From positions 3,100,001 to 3,164,000 of the forward strand of contig NZ_FSRM01000001.1 in assembly GCF_900141745.1 (NCBI RefSeq): 64,000 nucleotides of DNA. The letters are read 5' to 3'. The position numbers were made by a program, and so were the translations under genes. A model generated the notes under the pieces. It saw nothing but the letters and a program-made list of their open reading frames with translations. It did not search any database and had not been told where the DNA came from. Of this stretch, positions 40,224-48,762 are shown one piece after another. Position 1 is the stretch's first letter; each line of letters opens with the position of its first letter. Source of the stretch: Paraburkholderia phenazinium (GTDB lineage: Bacteria > Pseudomonadota > Gammaproteobacteria > Burkholderiales > Burkholderiaceae).

Positions 40224-40252
40224 AAAATGAGGCGTTTTCTGCGGGTTTCAAG
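40224..40252 (-). promoter_or_regulatory. Sigma-32 heat-shock promoter of clpB
   Basis: On the minus strand CTTGAAA (40252-40246), 13 bases, then CCTCATTTT (40232-40224), close to the consensus CTTGAAA-N(11-16)-CCCCATNT, with one mismatch in CCCCAT. The gap to the ATG is about 30 bases, a normal leader. Confidence 0.78.
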
Positions 40253-40313
40253 CGCTTTTTTGCACTCGGCGGCAACTATTTAACAATTGAGACGCACAAG
40301 CGCTCCGGTCTGC

Positions 40314-40814
40314 TCAATCGGCCGGACCAGCCTTGTTGTCGCCAGGCGCTGCCAGCGCAATGGGGATGATGGGCCGCATGCCGAGCAACGCCGCCATCGG
40401 TCCCGCAGGCTCGGCCAGTTCACCAATCGTATGGCTATCCAGCGCAGATAGAAAGGCGTGTCGCGCCACCTCGAGCACACCCTTAAGCCGGCACTGAGAC
40501 TCGATCACGCAATGCCGGTGGCTACCCTTCTCGTCGGGGAAGCAGCCGACCAGCGCAAAATCGCTCTCGGTCGCACGCACCACTTCACCGACCGTCACCG
40601 AGCCCGAGTGCTCGAACAACCGCAAGCCGCCGTTACGGCCACGCACCGTCTCGACCCAACCGAGCTCGCCGAGCCGCTGGACGACCTTCATCAAATGGTT
40701 TTTCGAAATGCCGTACGCATCCGAGATATCCTGGATCGTCGACAATCCTTCGCTGCGCACCGCGAGATACAGCAGGACGCGTAGCGAGTAGTCCGTATAG
40801 TCGGTCAGTCTCAT
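40314..40814 (-). CDS. nsrR: Rrf2 family regulator, NsrR-type
   Basis: 166 residues. A winged helix DNA-binding start (MRLTDYTDYSLRVLLYLAVR) and recognition helix (KNHLMKVVQRLGELGWVETVRGRNGGL) match NsrR/IscR. Three Cys ligands at 91, 102 and 108 give the iron-sulfur cluster; NsrR loses it on reaction with nitric oxide. The tail after the cluster is longer than in E. coli NsrR. Divergent from a truncated haemoglobin, a frequent nitric-oxide-responsive gene, across an inverted repeat resembling an NsrR site. IscR is less likely because no isc genes are near. Confidence 0.87.
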   Translation of the reverse strand: MRLTDYTDYSLRVLLYLAVRSEGLSTIQDISDAYGISKNHLMKVVQRLGELGWVETVRGRNGGLRLFEHSGSVTVGEVVRATESDFALVGCFPDEKGSHRHCVIESQCRLKGVLEVARHAFLSALDSHTIGELAEPAGPMAALLGMRPIIPIALAAPGDNKAGPAD

Positions 40815-40894
40815 AAGGGCAAAGTCACGATGAGCGACGAGCGCGATCCTCTGGAAAAACCGTGTCGACGCAAGGGTTGCCGGTCCCGACGCAT

Positions 40895-40929
40895 CGCAAT
40901 AACATGCGGGAGCTGCGCATGTTATTGCG
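40895..40929. promoter_or_regulatory. Candidate NsrR operator, perfect inverted repeat
   Basis: CGCAATAACATGCG (40895-40908) and CGCATGTTATTGCG (40916-40929) are perfect 14-bp arms with a 7-base centre. The inner 23 bp (40901-40923) run AACATGC...GCATGTT with the 11-1-11 symmetry of NsrR sites (AAGATGYATTT-N-AAATRCATCTT), sharing most outer bases. Lies 131 bases before the haemoglobin start and 81 before nsrR. Confidence 0.6.
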
Positions 40930-41060
40930 CCGGTGGCCGGTAAAACTGTGTCATTCTGAATGGTATCGTTTGCGGCTAGCGTTGTTTTTCTGATTAATGC
41001 AATGACGCGGGAGGATTTCTCGCCTTACTCATTGCATCGTCGCTTTTCCGTGGTCACAGC

Positions 41061-41537
41061 ATGAACCTAACTTTAGACGCGGCGTCCGCCGCGCCGCGAC
41101 ACGCCGAACCCACTGACGCCAATATCCGCGAACTCGTCTACGCGTTTTATGACAGGGTGCGCGCCGATGCGTTGCTCGGCCCGGTTTTCGAGCAGAAACT
41201 CGCAGGACGCTGGGATGAGCATTTGCCGAAGATGTGCACCTTCTGGGCAAGCCTCGTGCTGGGCGCGAAGCAGTATCGCGGCAATGTGCAGCAGGCGCAC
41301 CAGCCGCTGCCCGGCATCGAGCCCCGGCATTTCAGCCACTGGCTCTATCTGTTTCTCGATACCGTGGAGACGCGCTACGAACCCGCTGCGGCGATCCGCT
41401 TCATGGAACCTGCATTGCGGATCGCGCAGAGCCTGCAATTGAGCCGTTTCGGGTGGGACTACAAGATCCCTGCCGAGCAACAGGCGTTGCTCGAGCGGGT
41501 TGCCCCGCGCCAGCGCGTCATTCGGACTTCGTATTAA
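41061..41537 (+). CDS. Group III truncated haemoglobin
   Basis: 158 residues, a trHbP-type globin. NIRELVYAFYDRVRADALLGPVFEQKLAGRWDEHLPKMCTFWASLVLG and HFSHWLYLFLDTVE are characteristic of group III, which lacks the Gly-Gly motifs of groups I/II. Likely handles nitric oxide or oxygen radicals at low oxygen. Regulated, by inference, by the divergent NsrR-type gene. Its last 20 bases overlap the 3' end of moaE on the other strand. Confidence 0.93.
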   Translation: MNLTLDAASAAPRHAEPTDANIRELVYAFYDRVRADALLGPVFEQKLAGRWDEHLPKMCTFWASLVLGAKQYRGNVQQAHQPLPGIEPRHFSHWLYLFLDTVETRYEPAAAIRFMEPALRIAQSLQLSRFGWDYKIPAEQQALLERVAPRQRVIRTSY

Positions 41538-41994
41538 CCGGGACGCCGCCCCAGCGCGCGAGTGCAGCTTCGTCGGTCACGCGGGCGTCGACCCAGCGTT
41601 CGCCCTGCTCGGTCTTTTCCTTCTTCCAGAACGGCGCTTCGGTCTTCAGATAATCCATCACGAATTCGCAAGACGCGAAGGCGTCACCACGATGCGCCGC
41701 GGTGGTGGCCACCAGCACGATCTGGTCGAGCGGGACCAGCTTGCCCACCCGGTGGATAATCAGCACCTCGATACCCGGCCAGCGCCCGCGCGCCGCCTCG
41801 ACGATCGCCGCCAGCGACTTCTCCGTCATGCCCGGATAGTGTTCGAGCTCCATCGTTTCGACCGCGCTGCCGTCGTTCAGATCGCGCACCGTCCCGACGA
41901 AGCAGGCCACTGCGCCGATCTTCGGATTTTGCGCACGCAAGGCGGCCACCTCGGTGCTGAGGTCGAAGTCTTCTGTCTGGACGCGAACCGTCAT
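41518..41994 (-). CDS. moaE: Molybdopterin synthase catalytic subunit
   Basis: 158 residues. Inserts sulfur into cyclic pyranopterin monophosphate with MoaD. Conserved blocks GAVACFVGTVRD, ELEHYPGMTEKSL, IIHRVGKLVPLD and FVMDYLKTEAPFWKKE (catalytic Lys residues). Ends in an unusually long tail after WKKE (about 30 residues). Follows moaD by 10 bases, and converges with the haemoglobin gene with a 20-base overlap. Confidence 0.96.
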   Translation of the reverse strand: MTVRVQTEDFDLSTEVAALRAQNPKIGAVACFVGTVRDLNDGSAVETMELEHYPGMTEKSLAAIVEAARGRWPGIEVLIIHRVGKLVPLDQIVLVATTAAHRGDAFASCEFVMDYLKTEAPFWKKEKTEQGERWVDARVTDEAALARWGGVPVNTKSE

Positions 41995-42004
41995 CGCCTT
42001 TTCC

Positions 42005-42262
42005 TCAGCCGCCCGTCACGGGCGGAAAGAACGCCACCTCGCAGCCCTCGGTAAGCCGGGTGCCGGGGTCGGTCATCACGTGGTTGCAGGCCATGCGCAG
42101 CGCGCGGCCCTCGGCGAGCGTGTCCGCCCAGATGCCGCCGCGCACGCGCAGCCACGCCCGCACGTCGCCCACCGTGGCAATGCTGTCGGGCACATCCACC
42201 GTTTCATCGGCGGTACCGAGCGCTTCGCGCACGCTGGCAAAATATTTCAGATCGATCTTCAT
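42005..42262 (-). CDS. moaD: Molybdopterin synthase sulfur carrier subunit
   Basis: 85 residues. Ubiquitin-fold protein whose C-terminal Gly-Gly is thiocarboxylated; here it ends FFPPVTGG, as required. Starts MKIDLKYFASVREALG. Lies between moeA (27 bases) and moaE (10 bases). Confidence 0.96.
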   Translation of the reverse strand: MKIDLKYFASVREALGTADETVDVPDSIATVGDVRAWLRVRGGIWADTLAEGRALRMACNHVMTDPGTRLTEGCEVAFFPPVTGG

Positions 42263-42289
42263 CGGGGTCGCCGCCGTCCACTGCCGGCG

Positions 42290-43540
42290 TCAGTTCAACA
42301 GTTCGGAAAAGGGAATGAAGTGCACGGTCTCGCCGGCGCTGATGACGTGATTGGGCGGATTGTCGATCAGCCCGTCGCCCCATACCGTGGAAGTCAGCAC
42401 GGCGGAACTCTGGTTCGGAAACAGATCGAGGCCGCCGGCGGGATTGATCCGCGCACGCAGGAATTCATTGCGCCGGTCGGCTTTGGACTGCGTGAAGTCG
42501 GCTCGCAGCGAAAGCGCTCGTGGCGTCACGACGCGCACGCCGGACAGGCGCAGGACGAACGGTCGCACGAACAGCAGAAAGGTGACGAAAGTCGACACCG
42601 GATTGCCGGGCAAGCCAATGAAGAACGTCTCGCCCTCCGCGCGCCGTACCGCGCCAAACGCGAGCGGCTTGCCGGGCTTCATGGCGATCTGCCACATGGA
42701 AAGCCGCCCTTCCGCCTCGACGGCAGGCTTCACGTGGTCTTCCTCCCCCACCGAGACCCCGCCGCTGGTCAGAATCAGGTCGTGCCCCTGGGCCGCTTCG
42801 CGCAGGGTTGCTCGGGTCGCATCGAGCTGGTCCGGCACGATGCCGTAGTCAGTCACTTCGCAGCCGAGCTTTTCGAGCAGTCCACGCAACGTGTAGCGAT
42901 TCGAGTTATAGATGGCGCCGGGTTTGAGCGGCTCGCCGGGCATCGTCAGTTCATCGCCGGTGAAGAACACCGCGACCTTGACGCGCCGCATCACGGACAG
43001 TTCCGCGCAGCCGACCGATGCGGCCAGCCCCAGGGCCTGCGGAGTCAGGCGCGTGCCGGCCGGCAGGATCACCGAACCGCTGCGGATGTCCGCCCCCTGC
43101 GCCGTGATCCACTCGCCCGCCTTCGGCAGATGGAGGATCGTCACCGTGTCGCCCGCCAGTTCCGTCTGCTCCTGGATGACGATCGCATCGGCGCCCGGCG
43201 GCACCGTCGCGCCGGTGAAAATGCGCGCCGCCGTGCCGGCTGCAAGCGGCTGCGGCGCGTGGCCTGCCGGAATGCGCTGCGAGACCGGCAGACGGCGCTC
43301 GCCTTGAGTCAGGTCGGCGATGCGCACCGCGTAACCGTCCATCGCGCTGGTGTTCATCGGCGGCACGTCGAGTGGCGAAACCACGTCGGCGGCCAGCACG
43401 CGGTTTAGCGCATCGAACGTCGGCAGTGTTTCCGCGCCGGCAACGGCGTTAGCGGCGCCCAGCAGCGTCGCGAGGGCGTCGGAAGTGGACAGCATCGGGG
43501 CACGCGGCGTAGAGGACGTGGGAGAGGTGGGCGTGGACAT
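42290..43540 (-). CDS. moeA: Molybdopterin molybdenumtransferase MoeA
   Basis: 416 residues. Inserts molybdate into adenylylated molybdopterin. Motifs: DVPPMNTSAMDGYAVR, RIFTGATVPPGADAIV, FTGDEL, IYNSNRYTL, TSGGVSVGEEDHVK, GLPGNPVS. Start placed at 43540 (MSTPTSPTSS, a Ser/Thr/Pro N-terminus); the next Met (43495) is possible. thrC ends 122 bases upstream, a gap that carries a -10-like TACAAT (43577-43572) and an inverted repeat. Confidence 0.95.
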   Translation of the reverse strand: MSTPTSPTSSTPRAPMLSTSDALATLLGAANAVAGAETLPTFDALNRVLAADVVSPLDVPPMNTSAMDGYAVRIADLTQGERRLPVSQRIPAGHAPQPLAAGTAARIFTGATVPPGADAIVIQEQTELAGDTVTILHLPKAGEWITAQGADIRSGSVILPAGTRLTPQALGLAASVGCAELSVMRRVKVAVFFTGDELTMPGEPLKPGAIYNSNRYTLRGLLEKLGCEVTDYGIVPDQLDATRATLREAAQGHDLILTSGGVSVGEEDHVKPAVEAEGRLSMWQIAMKPGKPLAFGAVRRAEGETFFIGLPGNPVSTFVTFLLFVRPFVLRLSGVRVVTPRALSLRADFTQSKADRRNEFLRARINPAGGLDLFPNQSSAVLTSTVWGDGLIDNPPNHVISAGETVHFIPFSELLN

Positions 43541-43605
43541 CGAGGGGAAGGCCCGCAGAACCGAAAGGAATATTGTAGCGGTCTGCGGGAAACGTCGGGG
43601 AGACA

Positions 43606-43632
43606 ACAGTGCGCCATAACATGGCGCACTGT
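43606..43632 (-). other. Perfect inverted repeat between thrC and moeA
   Basis: ACAGTGCGCCA and TGGCGCACTGT pair over 11 bp with a 5-base loop. No T-run follows on the minus strand, so it is not an obvious intrinsic terminator. It may damp readthrough from thrC or be a regulator site. Confidence 0.55.
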
Positions 43633-43662
43633 AGACCGGACGCATGGTCCCTCAGGCGCTCT

Positions 43663-45114
43663 TCAGGCGCCCGTATGGGCGACCACAAAGTCCTTCACGC
43701 GCTGCACATCCGCAGGCAGCACTTCAAAGCGCTGCGGCAACGACTCGAGCCCCGAAAACGCCGCCGGGCGCTCCGGTTCGCGCAGCAGCGCTTCGCGGAT
43801 CGTCTCGCCGAACTTGATCGGCTGCGCCGTCTCCAGCACGATCATCGGGATGCCCGGCTGCAGATGTTCGCGCGCCACCTTCAGGCCATCGGCCGTATGG
43901 GTGTCGATCATCGTGTCGTAGCGTTCGAACACGTCGCGAATCGCATCCACGCGGTCAGCATGGCTGCTGCGGCCCGACACGAAGCCGAACTCCTGCACCC
44001 GCGCGAAATCGCCGCTCGCCGCCAGATCGAAACCGCCCTTCTCTTCGACGTCGCGGAACAGCTGCAACACGCGAGCCGGATCGCGGCCCAGCAGGTCGAA
44101 CACGAAGCGCTCGAAATTCGACGCCTTCGAGATGTCCATACTCGGGCTGCTGGTGTGATACGTCTCGGCCGCCTTGCGTACGCGGTAGATGCCGGTGCGG
44201 AAGAACTCGTCGAGGACGTCGTTCTCGTTGGTCGCGACCACCAGCTTCTCGATTGGCAGGCCCATCATTCGCGCAATATGGCCGGCGCAGACGTTGCCAA
44301 AATTGCCCGACGGCACCGTGAACGAGACCCGCTCGTCGTTCGACTCCGTGGCGGCGAAATAGCCCTTGAAGTAGTACACGACCTGAGCCACCACACGCGC
44401 CCAGTTGATCGAATTGACCGTGCCGATCTTGTACTTCGCCTTGAACGTGTGATCGTTAGAAACGGCCTTGACGATGTCCTGGCAGTCGTCGAAATTGCCT
44501 TCGACGGCGAGATTAAAAATGTTCGGATCCTGCAGGCTGTACATCTGCGCTGTCTGGAATGCGCTCATCTTCTGATGCGGCGACAACATGAACACGCGGA
44601 TGCCCTTCTTGCCGCGCATCGCGTATTCGGCTGCGCTACCGGTGTCCCCCGAAGTGGCGCCGAGGATGTTCAGCGTCTCGCCGTTCTTCTCCAGCGCGTA
44701 TTCGAACAGGTTGCCGATCAACTGCATCGCCATGTCCTTGAACGCCAGCGTCGGACCGTTCGAGAGCTCCAGCAACGACAGCGGCGCGCCGTTCTCGACG
44801 CCCAGCGTTTTCAGCGGCGTGATCTGTGCAGCGCCTTCGTCGTCGCGGACATTGCAGTACGTCGCCGCCGTGTAGGTGCGGCGCGTGAGCGTGCGTAGAT
44901 CTTCAGCGGGAATATCGTCGCTGAACTTCGACAGGATCTCGAAGGCGAGGTCCGCATACGGCAGCGTGCGCCAGCGCGCAAGTTCATCGGCCGACACCCG
45001 CGGATATTCCGCGGGCAGGTACAGGCCGCCGTCTCTCGCGAGACCGCCCAGCAGGATGTCGGAAAAGGTATGGCGCTCGCCGGCTCCGGCGCCGCGCGTG
45101 GAAAGGTAGTTCAT
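43663..45114 (-). CDS. thrC: Threonine synthase
   Basis: 483 residues, the long (proteobacterial/yeast-like) form. PLP enzyme converting O-phosphohomoserine to threonine. N-terminal MNYLSTRGAGAGERHTFSDILLGGLARDGGLYLP, PLP-binding Lys in GPTLAFKDMAMQL, phosphate site TSGDTGSAAEYAMRG. It follows hom by 14 bases; hom-thrC is the threonine branch from aspartate. Confidence 0.97.
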   Translation of the reverse strand: MNYLSTRGAGAGERHTFSDILLGGLARDGGLYLPAEYPRVSADELARWRTLPYADLAFEILSKFSDDIPAEDLRTLTRRTYTAATYCNVRDDEGAAQITPLKTLGVENGAPLSLLELSNGPTLAFKDMAMQLIGNLFEYALEKNGETLNILGATSGDTGSAAEYAMRGKKGIRVFMLSPHQKMSAFQTAQMYSLQDPNIFNLAVEGNFDDCQDIVKAVSNDHTFKAKYKIGTVNSINWARVVAQVVYYFKGYFAATESNDERVSFTVPSGNFGNVCAGHIARMMGLPIEKLVVATNENDVLDEFFRTGIYRVRKAAETYHTSSPSMDISKASNFERFVFDLLGRDPARVLQLFRDVEEKGGFDLAASGDFARVQEFGFVSGRSSHADRVDAIRDVFERYDTMIDTHTADGLKVAREHLQPGIPMIVLETAQPIKFGETIREALLREPERPAAFSGLESLPQRFEVLPADVQRVKDFVVAHTGA

Positions 45115-45128
45115 ATCAAGTCTCTGGC

Positions 45129-46460
45129 CTAGTTCAGCGCTTCCATGCGCAGCTTCGTCACCTGCGACACAACGGTCTTCAGCGCCTCGATGTTCCTGAT
45201 CGCCGCGTTGACGTGTTTTTCAACCGTTTCGTGCGTGATCAGGATGATGTCGGTCTCGCCCTTGCCGTTGGCGTCGACCTGCTCCGATTCCTTCTGCAGC
45301 AGCGCGTCGATCGAGATACCCGTGTCCGCGAGGATGCGCGTGATATCCGCGAGCACGCCGGTCACGTCTGCCACCCGCAGACGCAGGTAGTAGCCGCTCG
45401 TCACTTCGTCGATCGGCAGGATCGGCGTGTTCGACAGGCTGTCCGGCTGGAACGCCAGATGCGGCACGCGATGCTCCGGGTCCGCGGTATGCAGACGGGT
45501 CACGTCCACCAGATCCGCCACGACCGCCGATGCCGTCGGCTCGGCGCCCGCGCCCTTGCCGTAGTACAACGTGGTGCCGACCGCGTCGCCATGCACGACC
45601 ACCGCATTCATCGCGCCTTCCACGTTGGCCAGCAGGCGTTTCTCGGGAATCAGCGTCGGATGCACGCGCAGTTCGATGCCCTTGTCGGTGCGGCGCGCGA
45701 TGCCCAGCAGCTTGATACGGTAACCGAGCTCTTCGGCGTACTTGATGTCGATCGCCGCCAGCTTGCTGATACCTTCGACGTAAGCCTTGTCGAACTGCAC
45801 CGGCACACCGAACGCGATCGCGCTCATGATGGTCGCCTTGTGCGCGGCGTCGACGCCTTCGATATCGAAGGTCGGATCGGCTTCGGCGTAGCCCAGTTCC
45901 TGCGCGGCCTTCAATGCGGTCACGAAGTCGAGCCCGCGGTCGCGCATCTCCGACAGGATGTAATTCGTCGTGCCGTTGATGATGCCCGCGATGTACTGGA
46001 TCCGGTTCGCCGTCAGCCCTTCGCGCAGCGCCTTGATGATCGGAATACCGCCGGCCACCGCTGCTTCGAAAGCCACCATCACGCCGTTGGCGTGGGCCGC
46101 TTCGAAGATCTCGGTACCGTGCACGGCGAGCAGCGCCTTGTTGGCCGTCACCACATGCTTGCGATTGGCGATGGCGCGCAGCACCAGCTCGCGCGCGATG
46201 CCCGTGCCGCCGATCATTTCCGCGACGATGTCGATGGACGGATCGTCGACCACCGCGGCGAAGCTATCGGTGATCTCAACCGTGCCGGCTTCGGCGCCGA
46301 GCGCCGCCGTGGCCTTGGCCGGATTGCGCACGGCAATGCGCGCAATCTCGATGCCGCGGCCGGCGCGTCGTTTGATTTCTTCCTGGTTGCGGCGCAGTAC
46401 CGTGAAGGTGCCGCTGCCTACCGTGCCGAAGCCCAGCAGTCCAACTTTGATCGGTTCCAT
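45129..46460 (-). CDS. hom: Homoserine dehydrogenase
   Basis: 443 residues, the monofunctional form. NAD(P) motif GFGTVGSGTF near the start, the catalytic core (GIINGTTNYILSEM, YAEADPTFDIEGVDAAHK), and a C-terminal ACT domain (from about 355, YLRLRVADVTGVLADITRILADTGISIDALLQ) for threonine feedback. Starts MEPIKVGLLGFG. Lies 82 bases after alaA and 14 before thrC. Confidence 0.97.
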   Translation of the reverse strand: MEPIKVGLLGFGTVGSGTFTVLRRNQEEIKRRAGRGIEIARIAVRNPAKATAALGAEAGTVEITDSFAAVVDDPSIDIVAEMIGGTGIARELVLRAIANRKHVVTANKALLAVHGTEIFEAAHANGVMVAFEAAVAGGIPIIKALREGLTANRIQYIAGIINGTTNYILSEMRDRGLDFVTALKAAQELGYAEADPTFDIEGVDAAHKATIMSAIAFGVPVQFDKAYVEGISKLAAIDIKYAEELGYRIKLLGIARRTDKGIELRVHPTLIPEKRLLANVEGAMNAVVVHGDAVGTTLYYGKGAGAEPTASAVVADLVDVTRLHTADPEHRVPHLAFQPDSLSNTPILPIDEVTSGYYLRLRVADVTGVLADITRILADTGISIDALLQKESEQVDANGKGETDIILITHETVEKHVNAAIRNIEALKTVVSQVTKLRMEALN

Positions 46461-46542
46461 GCAGCGTGTGTTTTCGAGTAAGGATTAAGGGAAACGGTTG
46501 TCCGGGTCTGTTGCGCCGTCAATCGGGAACGGCGGGCGTTTT

Positions 46543-47790
46543 TCAGACCGCGTGACGTTTTCGGTAGCCGTCGAGGAAGCGGGCGATCCGGTTGATCGAA
46601 TCCGCCAGGTCGTCGACATTCGGCAAAAACACGACACGGAAGTGGTCCGGCGTCTTCCAGTTGAAACCCGTGCCCTGCACGAGCAGCACCCGTTCGGCCA
46701 GCAGCAGCTCCAGGATGAACTGCTGGTCGTCTTCGATCGGATACATCTTCGGGTCGAGGCGCGGGAACATATACAGCGCCGCATCCGGTTTCACGCAGCT
46801 CACGCCGGGGATCGCCGTCAGCATGTCATACGCGAGTTGGCGCTGTTTGTACAGGCGGCCGCTCGGCACGATCAGGTCGTTGATGCTCTGGTAGCCGCCG
46901 AGCGCCGTCTGGATCGCATACTGGCCGGGCACGTTCGGGCACAGCCGCATCGAGGCGAGAATGCCAAGTCCCTCGAAATAGTCTTTCCCGTGACGACGGT
47001 TTTCGCCGGTCAGCCCCGAAATAAACATCCAGCCCGCGCGGTAGCCGCACGACCGGTAACTCTTCGAGAGGCTGTTGAAGGTCACCGTCAGCACGTCTTC
47101 GGACAGCGCCGCAATGGCGGTGTGCTGCTTGCCGTCGTAGACGATCTTGTCGTAGACCTCGTCGGCGAAGATCACGAGACCGTGCGTGCGCGCAATCTCG
47201 ATCAGGCCGAGCAGCAGTTCGTCCGAGTACAGCGCGCCGGTGGGGTTGTTCGGGTTGATGACGACGAGCGCGCGTGTGTTCGGCGTGATCCGGGCGCGGA
47301 TATCGTCGAGATCAGGCATCCAGCCGTTCGATTCGTCGCAGATGTAATGCACCGGCGTACCGCCCGCGAGGCTAACGCCCGCGGTCCACAGCGGATAGTC
47401 GGGCGCCGGCAGCAATACTTCGTCGCCGTCGTTGAGCAGCCCCTGCAGCGCCATCACGATCAGCTCCGACGCGCCGTTGCCGATGTAGATATCGTCCAGC
47501 TCGACGCCGTGCACGCCCTTTTGCTGCGTGTAATGCATGATCGCCTTGCGTGCGGCGAACACACCTTTCGAGTCGGAATAGCCTGACGAGCCCGGCAGAT
47601 TCAGGATCATGTCCTGGATGATTTCGTCGGGCGCATCGAAACCGAACGGCGCGAGATTGCCGATGTTCAGCTTGATGATGCGGTGGCCCTCTTCTTCGAG
47701 CCGTTTTGCATGTTCGAGGACGGGCCCGCGGATGTCGTAGCAGACGTTCAACAGCTTGTTGGATTTAAGAATCGGTTTCACGGCGGGCAC
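46543..47790 (-). CDS. alaA: Alanine transaminase AlaA-type PLP aminotransferase
   Basis: 415 residues, fold-type I aminotransferase. Motifs: KLNIGNLAPFGF, YIGNGASELIVMALQGLL, PAPDYPLWTAGV, VINPNNPTGALY, and the PLP Lys in FNSLSKSYRSCGYRAGW. In betaproteobacteria this gene regularly precedes hom-thrC, where it makes alanine or glutamate family amino acids. Start at the GTG at 47790, which has AGGAT 5 bases before it and begins MPAVKPILKSNKLL; a GTG at 47841 would add 17 residues and overlaps a -10-like element. Confidence 0.94.
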   Translation of the reverse strand: MPAVKPILKSNKLLNVCYDIRGPVLEHAKRLEEEGHRIIKLNIGNLAPFGFDAPDEIIQDMILNLPGSSGYSDSKGVFAARKAIMHYTQQKGVHGVELDDIYIGNGASELIVMALQGLLNDGDEVLLPAPDYPLWTAGVSLAGGTPVHYICDESNGWMPDLDDIRARITPNTRALVVINPNNPTGALYSDELLLGLIEIARTHGLVIFADEVYDKIVYDGKQHTAIAALSEDVLTVTFNSLSKSYRSCGYRAGWMFISGLTGENRRHGKDYFEGLGILASMRLCPNVPGQYAIQTALGGYQSINDLIVPSGRLYKQRQLAYDMLTAIPGVSCVKPDAALYMFPRLDPKMYPIEDDQQFILELLLAERVLLVQGTGFNWKTPDHFRVVFLPNVDDLADSINRIARFLDGYRKRHAV

Positions 47791-47839
47791 TTCATCCTGG
47801 GTAATTAACAGGCCGCTCGGGCCTGTCGGGCTGGCCCGC

Positions 47840-47845
47840 ACTATA
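47840..47845 (-). promoter_or_regulatory. Candidate -10 element of alaA
   Basis: TATAGT on the minus strand, giving a leader of about 43 nt to the GTG at 47790. No clear -35. Confidence 0.35.
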
Positions 47846-48115
47846 CGGGCTGTGGGCTATCGGGCATCCGAATGCGAAGCGGCGAATTCTTACGCGCTCC
47901 CGCGGACTTGTCTGATTGGCGCCTGCGGCGGGTTGCGCCGGGTGCTTAGGGAACCATCGACACCCTCGAAGGATCACTCAGCGAACCTTAAGAGAGCGTC
48001 TGATAAGCTGTTTGACCACGCTTGGCCCGGCGCGTCGACCGGGGTCCAGCAGCTGCTTCGGGCGCGGCTTATGGCGGCACGCGAAGCGGGGGGCGCCGCT
48101 GGGCGGCTAAAAAGT

Positions 48116-48121
48116 TATAAT
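48116..48121 (+). promoter_or_regulatory. Candidate -10 element of the Mth938-like gene
   Basis: A perfect TATAAT about 120 bases before the TTG start at 48241; the -35 region is poor. Confidence 0.35.
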
Positions 48122-48240
48122 TTAGCGGATTTTGGCCGACTTCCGCAATGCACCAAGTGCATGCAGAAGCCCTTTCGGCCGCTTCGTGTCCATTGCGCGA
48201 CGCTTTTCTGCCGCGGAACGAACGACTTCGGAAAACCAAT

Positions 48241-48615
48241 TTGAAATTACACCAGGATTCGAGCGGCGCCCTGAACACCGTGACCGGTTACGGCGCCGGC
48301 TATGTCGAAATCAATCTCGAGCGCCATGTGGGCAGCATCCTCGTGATGCCGGAAAGCCCTGTCATTGCCTGGCCGGTGGCTTCTTTCGAGGCCCTCAGCC
48401 CGGAGCACTTCGCCATGCTGGTCGAGCCGGCGCCGGAAGTGGTGATCTTCGGCAGCGGCGATCGGCTGCGTTTTCCCCATCCGCGGCTGACCGCTGCGCT
48501 CGCGGCACACCGGATCGGCGTCGAGACGATGGACTTCAAGGCCGCCTGCCGCACCTACAACATTCTGATGGCCGAGGGCCGCAAGGTCGCGGCCGCCTTG
48601 CTGATCGAAGCCTGA
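48241..48615 (+). CDS. Mth938-like domain protein (DUF498)
   Basis: 124 residues starting from TTG at 48241 (MKLHQDSSG). The core VTGYGAGYVEINLERHVGSILVMPESPVIAWPV and SGDRLRFPHPRLTAALAAHRIGVETMDFKAACRTYNILMAEGRKVAAALL is the Mth938-like fold, related to the assembly factor NDUFAF3. Upstream in-frame codons from an ATG at 48148 are His/Arg-rich and not part of the fold, so the TTG is preferred although its ribosome site is modest. Its link to the arn genes, 147 bases downstream, is unclear. Confidence 0.88.
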   Translation: MKLHQDSSGALNTVTGYGAGYVEINLERHVGSILVMPESPVIAWPVASFEALSPEHFAMLVEPAPEVVIFGSGDRLRFPHPRLTAALAAHRIGVETMDFKAACRTYNILMAEGRKVAAALLIEA

Positions 48616-48762
48616 CCGGCGCGGCGCACCCTGGGCCATGGCCGTTTTGAGCGCCAACCGCGCGACGGCTCTCGGCGGCCGGCCCTGCGCAACCCGGCGT
48701 GCACCCCTAACAACACCGAAATGCCGCCCATGCGGCATCGTAAAAGAACAGGCTGATCATCC

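Larger units (their letters stand above)
47791..48240. other. Divergent intergenic region, alaA to Mth938-like gene
   Basis: 450 bases with no supported gene. It holds the alaA promoter region (-10-like TATAGT at 47845-47840) and a TATAAT for the plus strand at 48116-48121. Confidence 0.6.
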
